This document shows, in pieces, positions 33,847 to 45,183 of a stretch of DNA of 64,000 nucleotides (position 1 is its first letter; each line of letters begins with the position of its first letter). The position numbers were made by a program, and so were the translations under genes. Under the pieces are notes generated by a model. It was not told the DNA's origin. It worked only from the letters and a program-made list of their open reading frames with translations, and made no database searches. The stretch spans positions 62,001 through 126,000 of the forward strand of contig NZ_PSZE01000013.1 in assembly GCF_002933465.1 (NCBI RefSeq), given 5' to 3'. This DNA comes from Nocardia nova. GTDB lineage: Bacteria; Actinomycetota; Actinomycetes; Mycobacteriales; Mycobacteriaceae.

Positions 33847-36596
<2,750 letters not shown>

Positions 36597-36600
<4 letters not shown>

Positions 36601-37322
36601 CCACGGTTCTCGAATGCGCCCGAGTCGACGCCGGATACTCCAAGGGCCGTCCATGTGTGCGCGGGTTCGACCTCTCACTCACCGCCGGTGAAGTGCTGTG
36701 CCTGCTGGGGCCCAACGGTGCGGGCAAGACCACCCTGCTCATGACGCTGGCCGGACTGCTGCCCGGGCTCGGCGGCGCGGTGTCCATCGCGGGCACCGGC
36801 GTCAAACCGGGCCAGGCGCGCGCCTCCTCGCGCGCGGGCTTGGTACTGGTGCCCGACGATCGCGCGCTGTTCACCGGACTCACCGTGAAGGAGAATCTCG
36901 AGCTCGCGCGCCGCCGCTCGGGCCCGGCCGTCGCCGACATCATCGAATACTTCCCACGGCTCGGGGAGCGGACGAAGGTCGCCGCGGGCATGCTCTCCGG
37001 GGGTGAACAACAGATGCTCGCAATCGGGCGCGCCCTGATGCAGAAACCGAAGGTTCTGCTGATCGACGAGCTGAGTATGGGTCTGGCCCCGGTGATCGTC
37101 GAATCGCTGCTGCCCGTGATCCGCCGGGTCGCCGACGACAGCGGCACCGCGGTGATCCTCGTCGAACAACACGTGCGGCTCGCCCTCGACATAGCGGACA
37201 CCGCAATCGTTCTCGCCCACGGGCGCGACGTACTGCGCGGCAGTGCGGCAGAACTGGCGGCAGACCCGGAGCAGATCGAGCGCGCATACCTCGGAGCGGC
37301 GGACGCGCAGGCAAGCGCCTGA
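36597..37322 (+). CDS. livF: Liv-type ABC transporter ATP-binding protein (LivF)
   Basis: 241-residue ATPase: Walker A GPNGAGKTT at 38-46, Q-loop region VPDDRALFTGLTV, signature LSGGEQQ at 133-139, Walker B LLIDELSMGL at 154-163 and H-loop VEQHVRLALD. The short C-terminal domain without a regulatory extension is typical of LivF. ATG overlaps the stop of the fused permease-ATPase (ATGA) with GGAGG 7 nt upstream. Pairs with the LivG module of the preceding fusion. Last gene of the uptake operon. Confidence 0.95.
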
Positions 37323-37352
37323 CCGACCACGGGCAACTCCTCGATGTCACAT

Positions 37353-37373
37353 CGGTTCACATCATGTGATCCG
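37353..37373. other. Palindrome between convergent genes
   Basis: CGGTTCACAT-C-ATGTGATCCG, arms of 10 bp with one mismatch around a single base. It lies between the LivF stop (37322) and the convergent thioesterase stop (37410). It may be a terminator stem or an isolated operator; no T tract is seen. Confidence 0.35.
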
Positions 37374-37409
37374 GTGCGGCTCAGGGGTTTCGGCTTCGTC
37401 CGACCGCGC

Positions 37410-38093
37410 TCAGGGTTGACCGGGGCGCAGGGCGACGAACAATCCCTCCGCATCCGCGAGCAGGGTGTCACCGTCGCGCAGTTCGGCGGTCAGGAAACGC
37501 TTGCGGCCCTCTTCGCGGTCGAAGCGGGCGGTGAGGGCCAGTTCGCGGTCGAGTGGTGTGATGGCGCGGTAGTTCACATGCAGATAGGCGGTGCGCGAAC
37601 GGGGGCGGCCACCGGCGTTGGCCAGTCGGCCGAGCACCTCGTCGAAGACCAGGGGGATCGCCCCGCCGTGCACCGCTCCCCCGCCACCGAGGTAGAAGCG
37701 GCTGAAGCTGACCCGCCCGCTCACCTGCCCAGCGTCGCCGTGGTCGACCACGAATGCCGGCGCCAGCGACTGTCCCCGGCCGGGAACCTCGAGATGACCG
37801 GCCACCGACTCCGAATGCGGGACCTGGTACGCGGCGAGCAGTCGCTCGATCTCATCGATACGCTTGGTGACCTCGACCAGCTCCGATGCCGGCGGATTCG
37901 ATCCGGCCACCCGGTCCTGCAGGGCCCGTAGCGAGTCGATCATCGCGGCGAACTGCTGGGCGCTCTCCGCCGCCACCGCGACCTTCCACGCGGATTCGCC
38001 CGACAGCGGGCTCGCGTCGTAGGGTTTACCGTCACCCGATTCCGCACGGCCTGATCCGCTGTCGATCGATCCACCATTGTCTTCATGCGACAT
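37410..38093 (-). CDS. PaaI-family hotdog thioesterase with N-terminal extension
   Basis: 227 residues. The C-terminal hotdog domain has GGAVHGGAIPLVFDEVLG (HGG segment and acidic helix) and TAYLHVNYRAITPLDREL; the N-terminal ~90 residues carry a helical stretch (ELVEVTKRIDEIERLLAAY). Same architecture as the thioesterase at 25782-26453. It hydrolyses an acyl-CoA of unknown chain. Not tightly linked to a neighbour: 330 bp of non-coding DNA with a terminator separate it from the crotonase upstream, and it converges on LivF. It therefore probably has its own promoter, which I could not pinpoint. Confidence 0.88.
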   Translation of the reverse strand: MSHEDNGGSIDSGSGRAESGDGKPYDASPLSGESAWKVAVAAESAQQFAAMIDSLRALQDRVAGSNPPASELVEVTKRIDEIERLLAAYQVPHSESVAGHLEVPGRGQSLAPAFVVDHGDAGQVSGRVSFSRFYLGGGGAVHGGAIPLVFDEVLGRLANAGGRPRSRTAYLHVNYRAITPLDRELALTARFDREEGRKRFLTAELRDGDTLLADAEGLFVALRPGQP

Positions 38094-38316
38094 GAACTTT
38101 CCCTTTCGAACGTTGGACCTATCTGCGGGCCGACCGGACTCGACCGGCCGCCGCCTCCGCCTCGATCGGGCCGCGACCTGCTCACGACACTACGACGGCG
38201 CCGCGGTCGAGTTCGGATTCGGGGCGCACCGATCGGCGGACGCGCGGAATCGCCGAGACCGATTCGGTCGGAAACCATGCCGACGATCGGGACAGAGGCG
38301 GACGCGCACAGAGACG
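38094..38316. other. Non-coding gap upstream of the thioesterase
   Basis: Part of a 330-bp gene-free stretch (38094-38423). Presumably holds the promoter of the leftward thioesterase; I see no clear operator of either family. The remainder of the gap holds the terminator at 38317-38351. Confidence 0.4.
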
Positions 38317-38351
38317 AAAAGTCCGCCCCTGTCGATTCGGCAGGGACGGAC
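38317..38351 (-). terminator. Rho-independent terminator of the ligase-ACAD-thiolase-crotonase operon
   Basis: On the minus strand, an 11-bp stem (38341-38351 with 38321-38331, one mismatch that is a G-U pair in the transcript) and a 9-nt loop are followed by TTTT. It lies 70 bp after the crotonase stop at 38424. Confidence 0.75.
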
Positions 38352-38423
38352 TCTGCGTGGCGCCGATATTCGAGTTGATCTGGCGCACAATGCCTTCGAA
38401 TGGCTATCGCAGCCTTTCGACGG

Positions 38424-39224
38424 TCAGCGAGCCTTCCACACCGGGGCACGCTTTTCGGCGAAGGCCAGCGGCCCCTCCTTGGCGTCCTCGCTGTCCATCA
38501 GATCCTGCCATTCGGCCTCCGAATGACCCCACCGGTCGTTCTCGGCGGGCCGGTCACCGGCCTGGATGCCGAGCGCGATCCGCTTACTGGCCTGCACCGA
38601 CAGCGGAGCGTTGACCGCGATCCGTTCGGCCAGCGCGAGCGCGGCCTCGACCACGGTGCCGTCCGGCACGACCTGGTTGATCAGGCCGTACTCGCGGGCG
38701 GTTGCCGCCGAGATCGGGTCGCCGGTGAGGATCATCTCCATGGCCAGGCGCTGCGGTATCTGCGCCGGCAGCCGGAATACACCGCCCGCACCCGCAATGA
38801 GCCCGCGTTTGACCTCGGGCAGTCCGAAGCTGGCGCCCTCCGCCGCGACGATGAGGTCGGCGGCGAGCGCGAGTTCGGTGCCGCCGCCGAGCGCGGTGCC
38901 GTTGACCGCGGCGATGGTCGGCTTGCTGATGACGTGCCGGACGAATCCGGCGAAGCCCCACTCCTCGTTGCCGGGCGCGAACAGACCCTCGCCGCGTGAG
39001 ATCGCCTTGAGATCCGCTCCCGCGCAGAAGGATTTGTCGCCCGCACCGGTGATCACCACTACCCGGATTTCCGGGTCGTTGTCGGCCTCCACCAGTGCCG
39101 CTCCGACGGCCTCGCTCACCGCGGCGTTGACCGCGTTGCGCGCCTCGGGACGATTGATGGTGATCAGCAGGACGTTGCCCTTGCGCTCGACCAGGGCACC
39201 GGTCTCGGTTGCCGCCGTCATCAC
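38424..39224 (-). CDS. Enoyl-CoA hydratase
   Basis: 266-residue crotonase with both catalytic Glu: GGGTELALAADL and LPEVKRGLIAGAGGVFRLP. Also LLITINRPEARNAVNAAV and FCAGADLKAIS. This is the classic bacterial enoyl-CoA hydratase pattern (EchA type ending AEKRAPVWKAR). Adds water to a 2-enoyl-CoA. ATGA overlap with the thiolase upstream ties it to that operon (ligase, ACAD, thiolase, hydratase), which lacks a recognisable 3-hydroxyacyl-CoA dehydrogenase; the SDR at 16119 is a candidate from elsewhere in the regulon. Confidence 0.95.
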   Translation of the reverse strand: MMTAATETGALVERKGNVLLITINRPEARNAVNAAVSEAVGAALVEADNDPEIRVVVITGAGDKSFCAGADLKAISRGEGLFAPGNEEWGFAGFVRHVISKPTIAAVNGTALGGGTELALAADLIVAAEGASFGLPEVKRGLIAGAGGVFRLPAQIPQRLAMEMILTGDPISAATAREYGLINQVVPDGTVVEAALALAERIAVNAPLSVQASKRIALGIQAGDRPAENDRWGHSEAEWQDLMDSEDAKEGPLAFAEKRAPVWKAR

Positions 39225-40366
39225 TTCACCAGCTCGAGGATCGTCGCGTTGGCCTGCCCGCCGCCTTCACACATCGTCTGCAGCCCGTAGCGAATGTCGT
39301 TGCGGCGCATATGGAAAATCATGTCGGTCAGGATGCGGGCGCCGGAGCCGCCGAGCGGGTGGCCCAGGGCGATGGCGCCACCGTTGGGGTTCAGCTTCTC
39401 ATCCGGCGCGCCTATCTCCTTCTGCCACGCCATCGGCACCGGCGCGAACGCCTCGTTGACCTCGAACACACCGATGTCGTCGACCGACAGACCGGAACGC
39501 TCCAGCGCCTTCTCGGTGGCGGGGATCGGGGCGCCGAGCATCATCACGGGATCGGCGCCGGCGACGACCGCCGTGTGCACACGGGCGATCGGCGTCAGTC
39601 CGTGCTTGGCCGCGAACTCGTCGCTGACGATCAGCAGCGCGGCCGCGCCGTCGGAGATCTGCGAGGCGTTGCCCGCGTGGATGACACCGTCCTCCTTGAA
39701 GACCGGCTTCAGGCCGGCCAGCTTCTCGACGGTGGTGCCGCGGCGGATGCCCTCGTCCTTCGAGACAACCGTGCCGTCGGGCAGGGTGACGGGCACGATC
39801 TGCGCGTCGAACAGTCCGGCGTCCTGTGCGGCCGCGGCGCGTTCGTGCGAGCGAGCCGAGAACGCGTCGACTTCGGTGCGCGTCAGCGCCCACTTCTCGG
39901 CCATCATCTCGGCGCCGACGCCCTGGTTCGGCGAGGCGTTGTAGCGCTCGGTGAACTTCGGGCTGAGCGGGCTGCCGCCGCCGGCCACCGCCGCGCCCAT
40001 CGGAACCCGCGACATCGACTCGACACCACCGGCGACCACGGCCTCGTAGTGACCGGCAAGCACGCTGGCCACGGCGAAGTTCAGCGACTGCTGCGACGAC
40101 CCGCACTGGCGGTCGACGGTCACACCCGGCACCGACTCCGGCCAGCCCGCGGCGAGCACCGCGTTGCGGGCGATGTCGTGGGTCTGCTCGCCGACCTGCC
40201 CGACGCACCCCCAGATGACGTCCTCGATCAGCGCTGGGTCGATGCCCGCCCGCCGCACCAACTCCTGCAGCACGAGGGCGGACAGATCGACAGGGTGAAT
40301 TCCGGACAGGCCACCGTTGCGCTTGCCGACCGGGGTCCGGACGGCCTCGACAATTACTGCACCCAT
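39221..40366 (-). CDS. Acetyl-CoA acetyltransferase / 3-ketoacyl-CoA thiolase (FadA5-like)
   Basis: 381-residue classical thiolase with an intact active site: nucleophile Cys88 (VDRQCGSSQQ), His336 (GGAIALGHPLGGSGAR) and Cys366 (TMCEGGGQ). N-terminal VIVEAVRTPVGKRNGGLSG resembles FadA5, the mycobacterial steroid side-chain thiolase (family resemblance from memory). Cleaves a 3-ketoacyl-CoA with CoA, releasing acetyl- or propionyl-CoA. AAAGGA precedes the ATG. Contrast with the two thiolase-fold proteins in this window that lack the Cys (12466-14838 and 60993-62186). Confidence 0.95.
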   Translation of the reverse strand: MGAVIVEAVRTPVGKRNGGLSGIHPVDLSALVLQELVRRAGIDPALIEDVIWGCVGQVGEQTHDIARNAVLAAGWPESVPGVTVDRQCGSSQQSLNFAVASVLAGHYEAVVAGGVESMSRVPMGAAVAGGGSPLSPKFTERYNASPNQGVGAEMMAEKWALTRTEVDAFSARSHERAAAAQDAGLFDAQIVPVTLPDGTVVSKDEGIRRGTTVEKLAGLKPVFKEDGVIHAGNASQISDGAAALLIVSDEFAAKHGLTPIARVHTAVVAGADPVMMLGAPIPATEKALERSGLSVDDIGVFEVNEAFAPVPMAWQKEIGAPDEKLNPNGGAIALGHPLGGSGARILTDMIFHMRRNDIRYGLQTMCEGGGQANATILELVK

Positions 40367-40379
40367 AGGGTTTTCCTTT

Positions 40380-41528
40380 CTACAGTCCGAGCGAGCGCCC
40401 GATGATTTCCTTCATGATCTGAGTCGAGCCGCCGTAGATCGTCTGGATCCGAGCATCGGCGTAGGCCTTGGCGATCGGGTACTCCATCATGTAGCCGTAG
40501 CCGCCGTGCATCTGCTGGCAGGTGTAGATCAGCCGCTGCTGCAGTTCGGTGGTCCACCACTTGGCCTTGGCGGCGTCGGTGCCGTCGAGGGTGCCCGCAT
40601 TCAACGCGGTGATACACCGGTCGACGTACACCTGCGCGAGATCGACTTCGGTCTCCAGGGTCGCCAGCTCGAACTTGTTGGCCTGGAAGGATCCGATTGG
40701 CGTCCCGAATGCCTTGCGGGACTTGACATATTCGAGGGTCATATCCAGCAGCGTGCGGCAGGAGGCGACAGCTGCGACGGCAATGGACAGCCGTTCCATC
40801 GGCAAGTTCCGCATCAGATGCAGGAACCCCTTGCCGACCTCACCGATCACATTCGCCGAGGGCACCCGGGCCTGGTCGAAATTCAGTTCCGCGGTGTCCT
40901 GGGAATGCATACCCAGTTTGTCGAGGTTGCGCCCGCGAGTGAATCCCGCCATGTCACGTTCGACGGCCAGCAGCGTGAACGCGGCGCTGGCCTTGGCGTC
41001 GGGATCGGTGCGCGCAACCACGATGACCAGATCGGCGTGGATACCCGAGGAGATGAAGGTCTTCGATCCGGTCAGCACCCAGTCGTCGCCGTCCTTGCGC
41101 GCCGAGGTCCGAATCCCTTGCAGGTCACTGCCCGCGCCCGGTTCGGTCATCGCCACCGCCACGACCAGCTCGCCGCGCGCGAACCCCGGCAGCCAGCGGG
41201 CCTTCTGTTCGTCGTTGGTCAGCTCGAGCATGTAGGGGGCGAGCACGTCGTTCTGCAGGGTGAAGGCCGGGCCACCGGAACTCGCGCGGGCCAGTTCCTC
41301 TGCCACGATCGCGTTGTAGCGGAAGTCGCCCGACATTCCGCCGCCGCCGAACTCCTCGGGAACCGAGAAGCCGAGGAGTCCGAACTTGGCGGCCTCGACA
41401 TAGAGCTGCTTGTCGATGATGCCGTCTTTCTCCCACTGCTCCTGATGCGGAGTCGCGTAGCGAGCCAGGAACTCTCGGACGGTTGCGCGGTACTGATCGT
41501 GTTCGGTTTCGAAGATCTCTCGCTGCAT
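40380..41528 (-). CDS. Acyl-CoA dehydrogenase
   Basis: 382-residue self-sufficient ACAD: VAMTEPGAGSDLQGI, GSKTFISSG, LNFDQARVPSANVIGE, AFGTPIGSFQANK, catalytic Glu in HGGYGYMMEYP and YGGSTQIMKE. Ends with GRSLGL, like the ACAD at 672-1814 (GRSMGF), and is similar throughout; probable paralogue. First oxidation of the acyl-CoA made by the ligase just upstream (6-bp gap), followed by thiolase and hydratase genes. Together these form a compact beta-oxidation set. Confidence 0.95.
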   Translation of the reverse strand: MQREIFETEHDQYRATVREFLARYATPHQEQWEKDGIIDKQLYVEAAKFGLLGFSVPEEFGGGGMSGDFRYNAIVAEELARASSGGPAFTLQNDVLAPYMLELTNDEQKARWLPGFARGELVVAVAMTEPGAGSDLQGIRTSARKDGDDWVLTGSKTFISSGIHADLVIVVARTDPDAKASAAFTLLAVERDMAGFTRGRNLDKLGMHSQDTAELNFDQARVPSANVIGEVGKGFLHLMRNLPMERLSIAVAAVASCRTLLDMTLEYVKSRKAFGTPIGSFQANKFELATLETEVDLAQVYVDRCITALNAGTLDGTDAAKAKWWTTELQQRLIYTCQQMHGGYGYMMEYPIAKAYADARIQTIYGGSTQIMKEIIGRSLGL

Positions 41529-41534
41529 TTTGCG

Positions 41535-43076
41535 CTACCTTCCCGATGCCACCGCGGGAACCGCCGCGGATTCGTCGATCTCGGAGACCATTTCGAGGAG
41601 CCGACGCCGATCTACCTTCAGCGACACACTTCTCGGCAATTCCGGGACCGTGTAGATCCGCACCGGGATCTCGTAGGCGGTGAGCCGGCCGCGGCAGAAG
41701 GTTTTCAGTTCGTCCTCGGGAACCTCGGCCGCGCCCTCGCGCAGTTCGACGACCGCGACGGGCACCTTCCCGAGCCGCTCGTCTTCGCGGCCGTAGACCG
41801 TGGCGTCGGCGATCGCGTCGTGCGCGCGCAGCGCCTCGGCGACCGTCTCCGGGTGAACCTTGAATCCGCCCCGGATGATCGCGTCGTCCGCGCGGCCGTC
41901 GATGTAGACGAAGCCGTCCTCGTCGAGGTGGCCCAGATCCGAGGTACGGACCCACTCGTGTTTGCCGGTGCCGGTCTGGCTGGAACTGACCTCGAGGCGT
42001 CCGGACTGCCCGACCGGCAGCACCGTGCCGTCCTCTGCGACCGCCCGGAGCTTGACCCCCGGCATTTCGCGGCCGACGCTGCCTCGCTTCTTTTCCCACC
42101 ACTGCGCGTGCATGGGCTTGGTCCACCCGGCGATCGCGCCGGAAAACTCGGTGGCGCCGTACATGACCAGCACCGGAATCCCGTACTTCGCGGTGAATTC
42201 GTCGGCCAGATCAGGGTTGACGAATGTGGTGCCCGCGGTGATGGCACGCAGGCTGGCCAGATCCTCGGCCGGAATGTCGGCATTGATCACCGCGCGCATG
42301 GCAGCGGGCGGCAAACCGGCGACCTTGGGCTGGTGTTCCTTCACCGCCGCGCACCAGCCTTCGACGGTGAAGCGCGGGAGCATCACGAACGGCCGGGCCT
42401 CGGCCAGGTTCTGCAGCACACCCCACAGACCTCCGATATGCACGATCGGAAGGGTGACCAGCGCGACGCGCCCGGTGAGCGGCGTACGGTCGGGCGGTCC
42501 GGCCGCGCCGGTATGTCCGTGCACGGCGGTGAGAGCGGCCTCGAGCTGGCGCCAGGTGAGCGGAATCCGCTTGGGCGGGCCCGTGGTGCCCGAGGTGAAC
42601 ATCTCCACGCCCACCGGATCTGCGATCTCGTCACCCTGTGGTGCCGGCACCGCCGGCGCCTCGGTGGTTGCCGCGACCTGCTGCCCGTCGATGGCGAATC
42701 CGATCATGCCGCCGTCCTCGGCCGCGGACCGGAACACCGGCTCGCTCCACAGCGCCGCCGAGGCCAGCACGGCGCGCGGATCAGCATCGGACATATCGGC
42801 TGTCAGCCGGGCCACCGGCTGCATGGGATTGAGGGTGATGACCGTACGGCCCTTGCCGAGAATGGCGATCAGGGCCGCGATCGACTCCATCCGGTTGTCG
42901 AGCACCACGCCGATCCTGCTGCCGGCGCCACACCCGGCGGCGGCCAGTTCGGTGTCCAGGGTTTCCGCAAGCGCCCGGACCTCTCCCCAGGTGAACCAGG
43001 TGTCGCCCTGCTGGATCATGGCAGCGTCGTCGTCGGCCTCCCATAGCCGCGCCAGCGCGCCTCTGATACTCGTCAT
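41535..43076 (-). CDS. Acyl-CoA synthetase (AMP-forming)
   Basis: 513 residues from the ATG at 43076 (GGAGGAAACG upstream). P-loop MFTSGTTGPPKRIPL, VMYGATEFSGAIAGW at the AMP site and hinge TSDLGHLDEDGFVYIDGR are present. The C-terminal catalytic segment reads PRSVSLKVDRRRLL: the Lys is kept, but the usual Gly before it is Leu, so activity or substrate range may differ from standard ligases. First gene of the leftward operon under the palindrome at 43209. Activates the acid that the following ACAD would oxidise. Confidence 0.92.
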   Translation of the reverse strand: MTSIRGALARLWEADDDAAMIQQGDTWFTWGEVRALAETLDTELAAAGCGAGSRIGVVLDNRMESIAALIAILGKGRTVITLNPMQPVARLTADMSDADPRAVLASAALWSEPVFRSAAEDGGMIGFAIDGQQVAATTEAPAVPAPQGDEIADPVGVEMFTSGTTGPPKRIPLTWRQLEAALTAVHGHTGAAGPPDRTPLTGRVALVTLPIVHIGGLWGVLQNLAEARPFVMLPRFTVEGWCAAVKEHQPKVAGLPPAAMRAVINADIPAEDLASLRAITAGTTFVNPDLADEFTAKYGIPVLVMYGATEFSGAIAGWTKPMHAQWWEKKRGSVGREMPGVKLRAVAEDGTVLPVGQSGRLEVSSSQTGTGKHEWVRTSDLGHLDEDGFVYIDGRADDAIIRGGFKVHPETVAEALRAHDAIADATVYGREDERLGKVPVAVVELREGAAEVPEDELKTFCRGRLTAYEIPVRIYTVPELPRSVSLKVDRRRLLEMVSEIDESAAVPAVASGR

Positions 43077-43208
43077 TCGTTTCCTCCCACTCTTGCGGTA
43101 GCGGGCCACCGAGTCGGAACGCCGTGCTCAGCGCCCCGGCCGTATCGATCGCCATGAACACCCAATCCGGAATCCCGGCTGTCGTATGCTCTATTCAGAA
43201 GGTAGCTG

Positions 43209-43224
43209 ACATGGTTAACTAGGT
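43209..43224. promoter_or_regulatory. Regulon palindrome between divergent ligase and ACAD
   Basis: ACATGGTTAACTAGGT, imperfect 16-bp palindrome centred on TTAA, 24 bp before the ACAD start at 43248 (+) and 133 bp from the ligase start at 43076 (-). Confidence 0.6.
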
Positions 43225-43247
43225 CAACATTCAAAGGGAGAAGCTTC

Positions 43248-44312
43248 GTGGATTTCGCATTGAGCGCCGAACAGGAAGAGCTGGCCGCCAGTGAGCGAGC
43301 TTGGCTGGCCAAGCACGATCCCCTCGCCGCGCGCCGGCCGACCATCGACACCGGCCCGCCGCGCGTTCCCGACACCGCCGTGAAACACGTCGTCGAGTCG
43401 GGGCTGATCGGACTGCTGACCGGCGAGATGGGCGGAACGCACGTCGACCTCGCGGTGCTCGTCGAAGAACACGGCCGGGCCGGCAGCGCTGTGCCACTGG
43501 CCGAATTGGCCTTGGCCACCGCCGCTCTCGACCGGCTCGACCACCCGCTGTCGAGGCTGGCCGAGGCGAATACCGGCGGCGCCGAGGCGATCCCGCTGGT
43601 TCTCGCCTCGACCGAAGGCGCACCGCTCACCGCGGAGATCAGCGGCGACGAACTACGACTCGGCGGCGCCACCGCGCCCGCCACCGCCCTGCTCGACGCC
43701 ACCGGATTCCTGCTCGCCGCAACTACTTCCGACGGAACCGAGATCCTCGCCCACATATCGAGCGACGGTGCCGCGCTGCGCACACTCGAGACCCTCGACC
43801 TCACCCGGTCCTGGTCGGTACTCGAGCCGGCCGTGACGGTGCCCGCACAGCGCTGGGTGAGCGCGCCGAGCGGAACCGTGTCCCATTTGACCGACGCCCT
43901 CGCGTTCTACCGGAAGATGGATGCGCTGGGCGCGGCCGCGCGACTGGTCGACCTGACGGTCGAATACGCCGGTCAGCGTACCCAGTTCGGTCAGCCGATC
44001 GGCTCGTTCCAGGCCGTCAAACATCACTGCGCCGATATGGCGTTGCGGACCGAGGCCGCGCGGGCGTCGCTGTGGGCCGCCGCTGTCGCGCTCGACGGGT
44101 CCGACCCCGCCCATCGTGCCGCCGCGGTGTCCGCCGCCGCGGCCTACACCGGCGAGGCGACCAGCACGGTCGCCTCGATCGCGCTGCAGGTGCACGGCGG
44201 TATCGGATTCACCTGGGAGCACGACCTGCACCTGCTGACGCGCCGGATCAAGGTGGACGAATTGCTGAACGGCACCGTGAGCTGGCACCGCAGGCGCCTC
44301 GTCGACGCCTGA
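43248..44312 (+). CDS. Acyl-CoA dehydrogenase, catalytic-Glu subunit type
   Basis: 354-residue ACAD from a GTG (AAGGGAGAAG upstream). It has LIGLLTGEMGGTHVDLA, TQFGQPIGSFQAVKHH and VHGGIGFTWEHDLHLLTRR with the Glu base, but no C-terminal GGTxEIQR, so it looks like the catalytic half of a heteromer. No partner gene is adjacent. The ACAD at 46731-47918 has the complementary features (GGSSEIMRN, no Glu) and shares the same regulon site type, so a non-adjacent pairing is plausible. The middle domain is short and divergent, as in other catalytic halves. Confidence 0.9.
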   Translation: MDFALSAEQEELAASERAWLAKHDPLAARRPTIDTGPPRVPDTAVKHVVESGLIGLLTGEMGGTHVDLAVLVEEHGRAGSAVPLAELALATAALDRLDHPLSRLAEANTGGAEAIPLVLASTEGAPLTAEISGDELRLGGATAPATALLDATGFLLAATTSDGTEILAHISSDGAALRTLETLDLTRSWSVLEPAVTVPAQRWVSAPSGTVSHLTDALAFYRKMDALGAAARLVDLTVEYAGQRTQFGQPIGSFQAVKHHCADMALRTEAARASLWAAAVALDGSDPAHRAAAVSAAAAYTGEATSTVASIALQVHGGIGFTWEHDLHLLTRRIKVDELLNGTVSWHRRRLVDA

Positions 44313-44408
44313 GTTCCCCCCGAACACCGATTCGACTCTCCCGCAGTGTCGTTCGACGCCCGGCATCCGAGCACCCCGGCTCCAGGCCACGAGGCCACCG
44401 GGCCGGGC

Positions 44409-45041
44409 TCAGCCTCGCGCCGGACCCAGTCCGAATTTCACCGGATTCAGGCATCCGATGTATTCGAGCGCGGTGTCGATCGCGTCGCTCAGTTCCGCGC
44501 GGGTGCGGCATTTGAGCACCACACGTGCGGACTCCGCGCGCATCGCCAGCAGAAAGTCACGCAGCAGCTTTTCCCGGCGAGAGGCGCCGAGGCCGAGCAG
44601 TGCGATGTCGTGATCGCTGCCGCGGCGGGCCTGCTCCCGGCGCAGCGCGTCGAAACCTGGTGGGGTATCCCCCATCGCGACCACGCGTGCGCGAGATTGG
44701 TTCTCCCACAGCAGTTCCAGATAGGCACGGGTGCTCACACCGTAGAGCTCCATCGGGTCGTCGACGCCGTCCGCGCGGGCCTTGTCCACGGCCTCCCGCG
44801 CATGTCCATCTACCCGCTCGATCAGATCGGTCCAGATCGCCAGGAAGACCTCCGCCTTCCCGCCGAAGTGGTGGTAGATGCTGCCGACGCTGACGCCGGA
44901 CTGCTGGACGATGTCGGCCATCGTCGCCGCGGTGAACCCCTGCGCGCCGAAGATCTCCGCGGCGGCTTCGAGGACCCGATCCTTGGTCTCCGGTGAACTC
45001 GTCCAGCCGCGGGTGCGGGGGCGGCCCTTCGCTTCCGTCAT
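44409..45041 (-). CDS. TetR-family transcriptional regulator
   Basis: 210 residues from the ATG at 45041 (GGAGGATCGCG upstream). The N-terminal TetR helix-turn-helix reads KDRVLEAAAEIFGAQGFTAA, then MADIVQQSGVSVGSIYHHF at about 40-58. The C-terminal ligand domain (about 75-205) is long and helical (TRAYLELLWENQSRAR, RREKLLRDFLLAMRAESAR). Divergent from the amidohydrolase across a region with ATTCTA repeats, so it probably represses that operon and itself. Ligand unknown; acyl-CoA is usual for regulators of this setting. Between 44313 and 44408 no gene is seen. Confidence 0.95.
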   Translation of the reverse strand: MTEAKGRPRTRGWTSSPETKDRVLEAAAEIFGAQGFTAATMADIVQQSGVSVGSIYHHFGGKAEVFLAIWTDLIERVDGHAREAVDKARADGVDDPMELYGVSTRAYLELLWENQSRARVVAMGDTPPGFDALRREQARRGSDHDIALLGLGASRREKLLRDFLLAMRAESARVVLKCRTRAELSDAIDTALEYIGCLNPVKFGLGPARG

Positions 45042-45103
45042 CGCGATCCTCCGTCGATTCGAGCCTTGACTTCTCCCACCCTTCGTGGTGATAATCACCT
45101 TAC

Positions 45104-45125
45104 ATTCTAAAATGCTATTCTAGAA
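45104..45125. promoter_or_regulatory. Operator-like ATTCTA repeats between TetR and amidohydrolase
   Basis: ATTCTA occurs twice, at 45104-45109 and 45117-45122, 13 bp apart, and the second is part of the palindrome TTCTAGAA (45118-45125). Located between the divergent TetR (start 45041) and amidohydrolase (start 45184). A probable binding site of the adjacent TetR; half-sites recall the CAGAAT...ATTCTG palindrome at 60444. Confidence 0.5.
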
Positions 45126-45183
45126 ACTAATTCTTCGACAACCCGTCTCACCGTCTCGGGTGAAGCGATCAGGAGGCATCGAA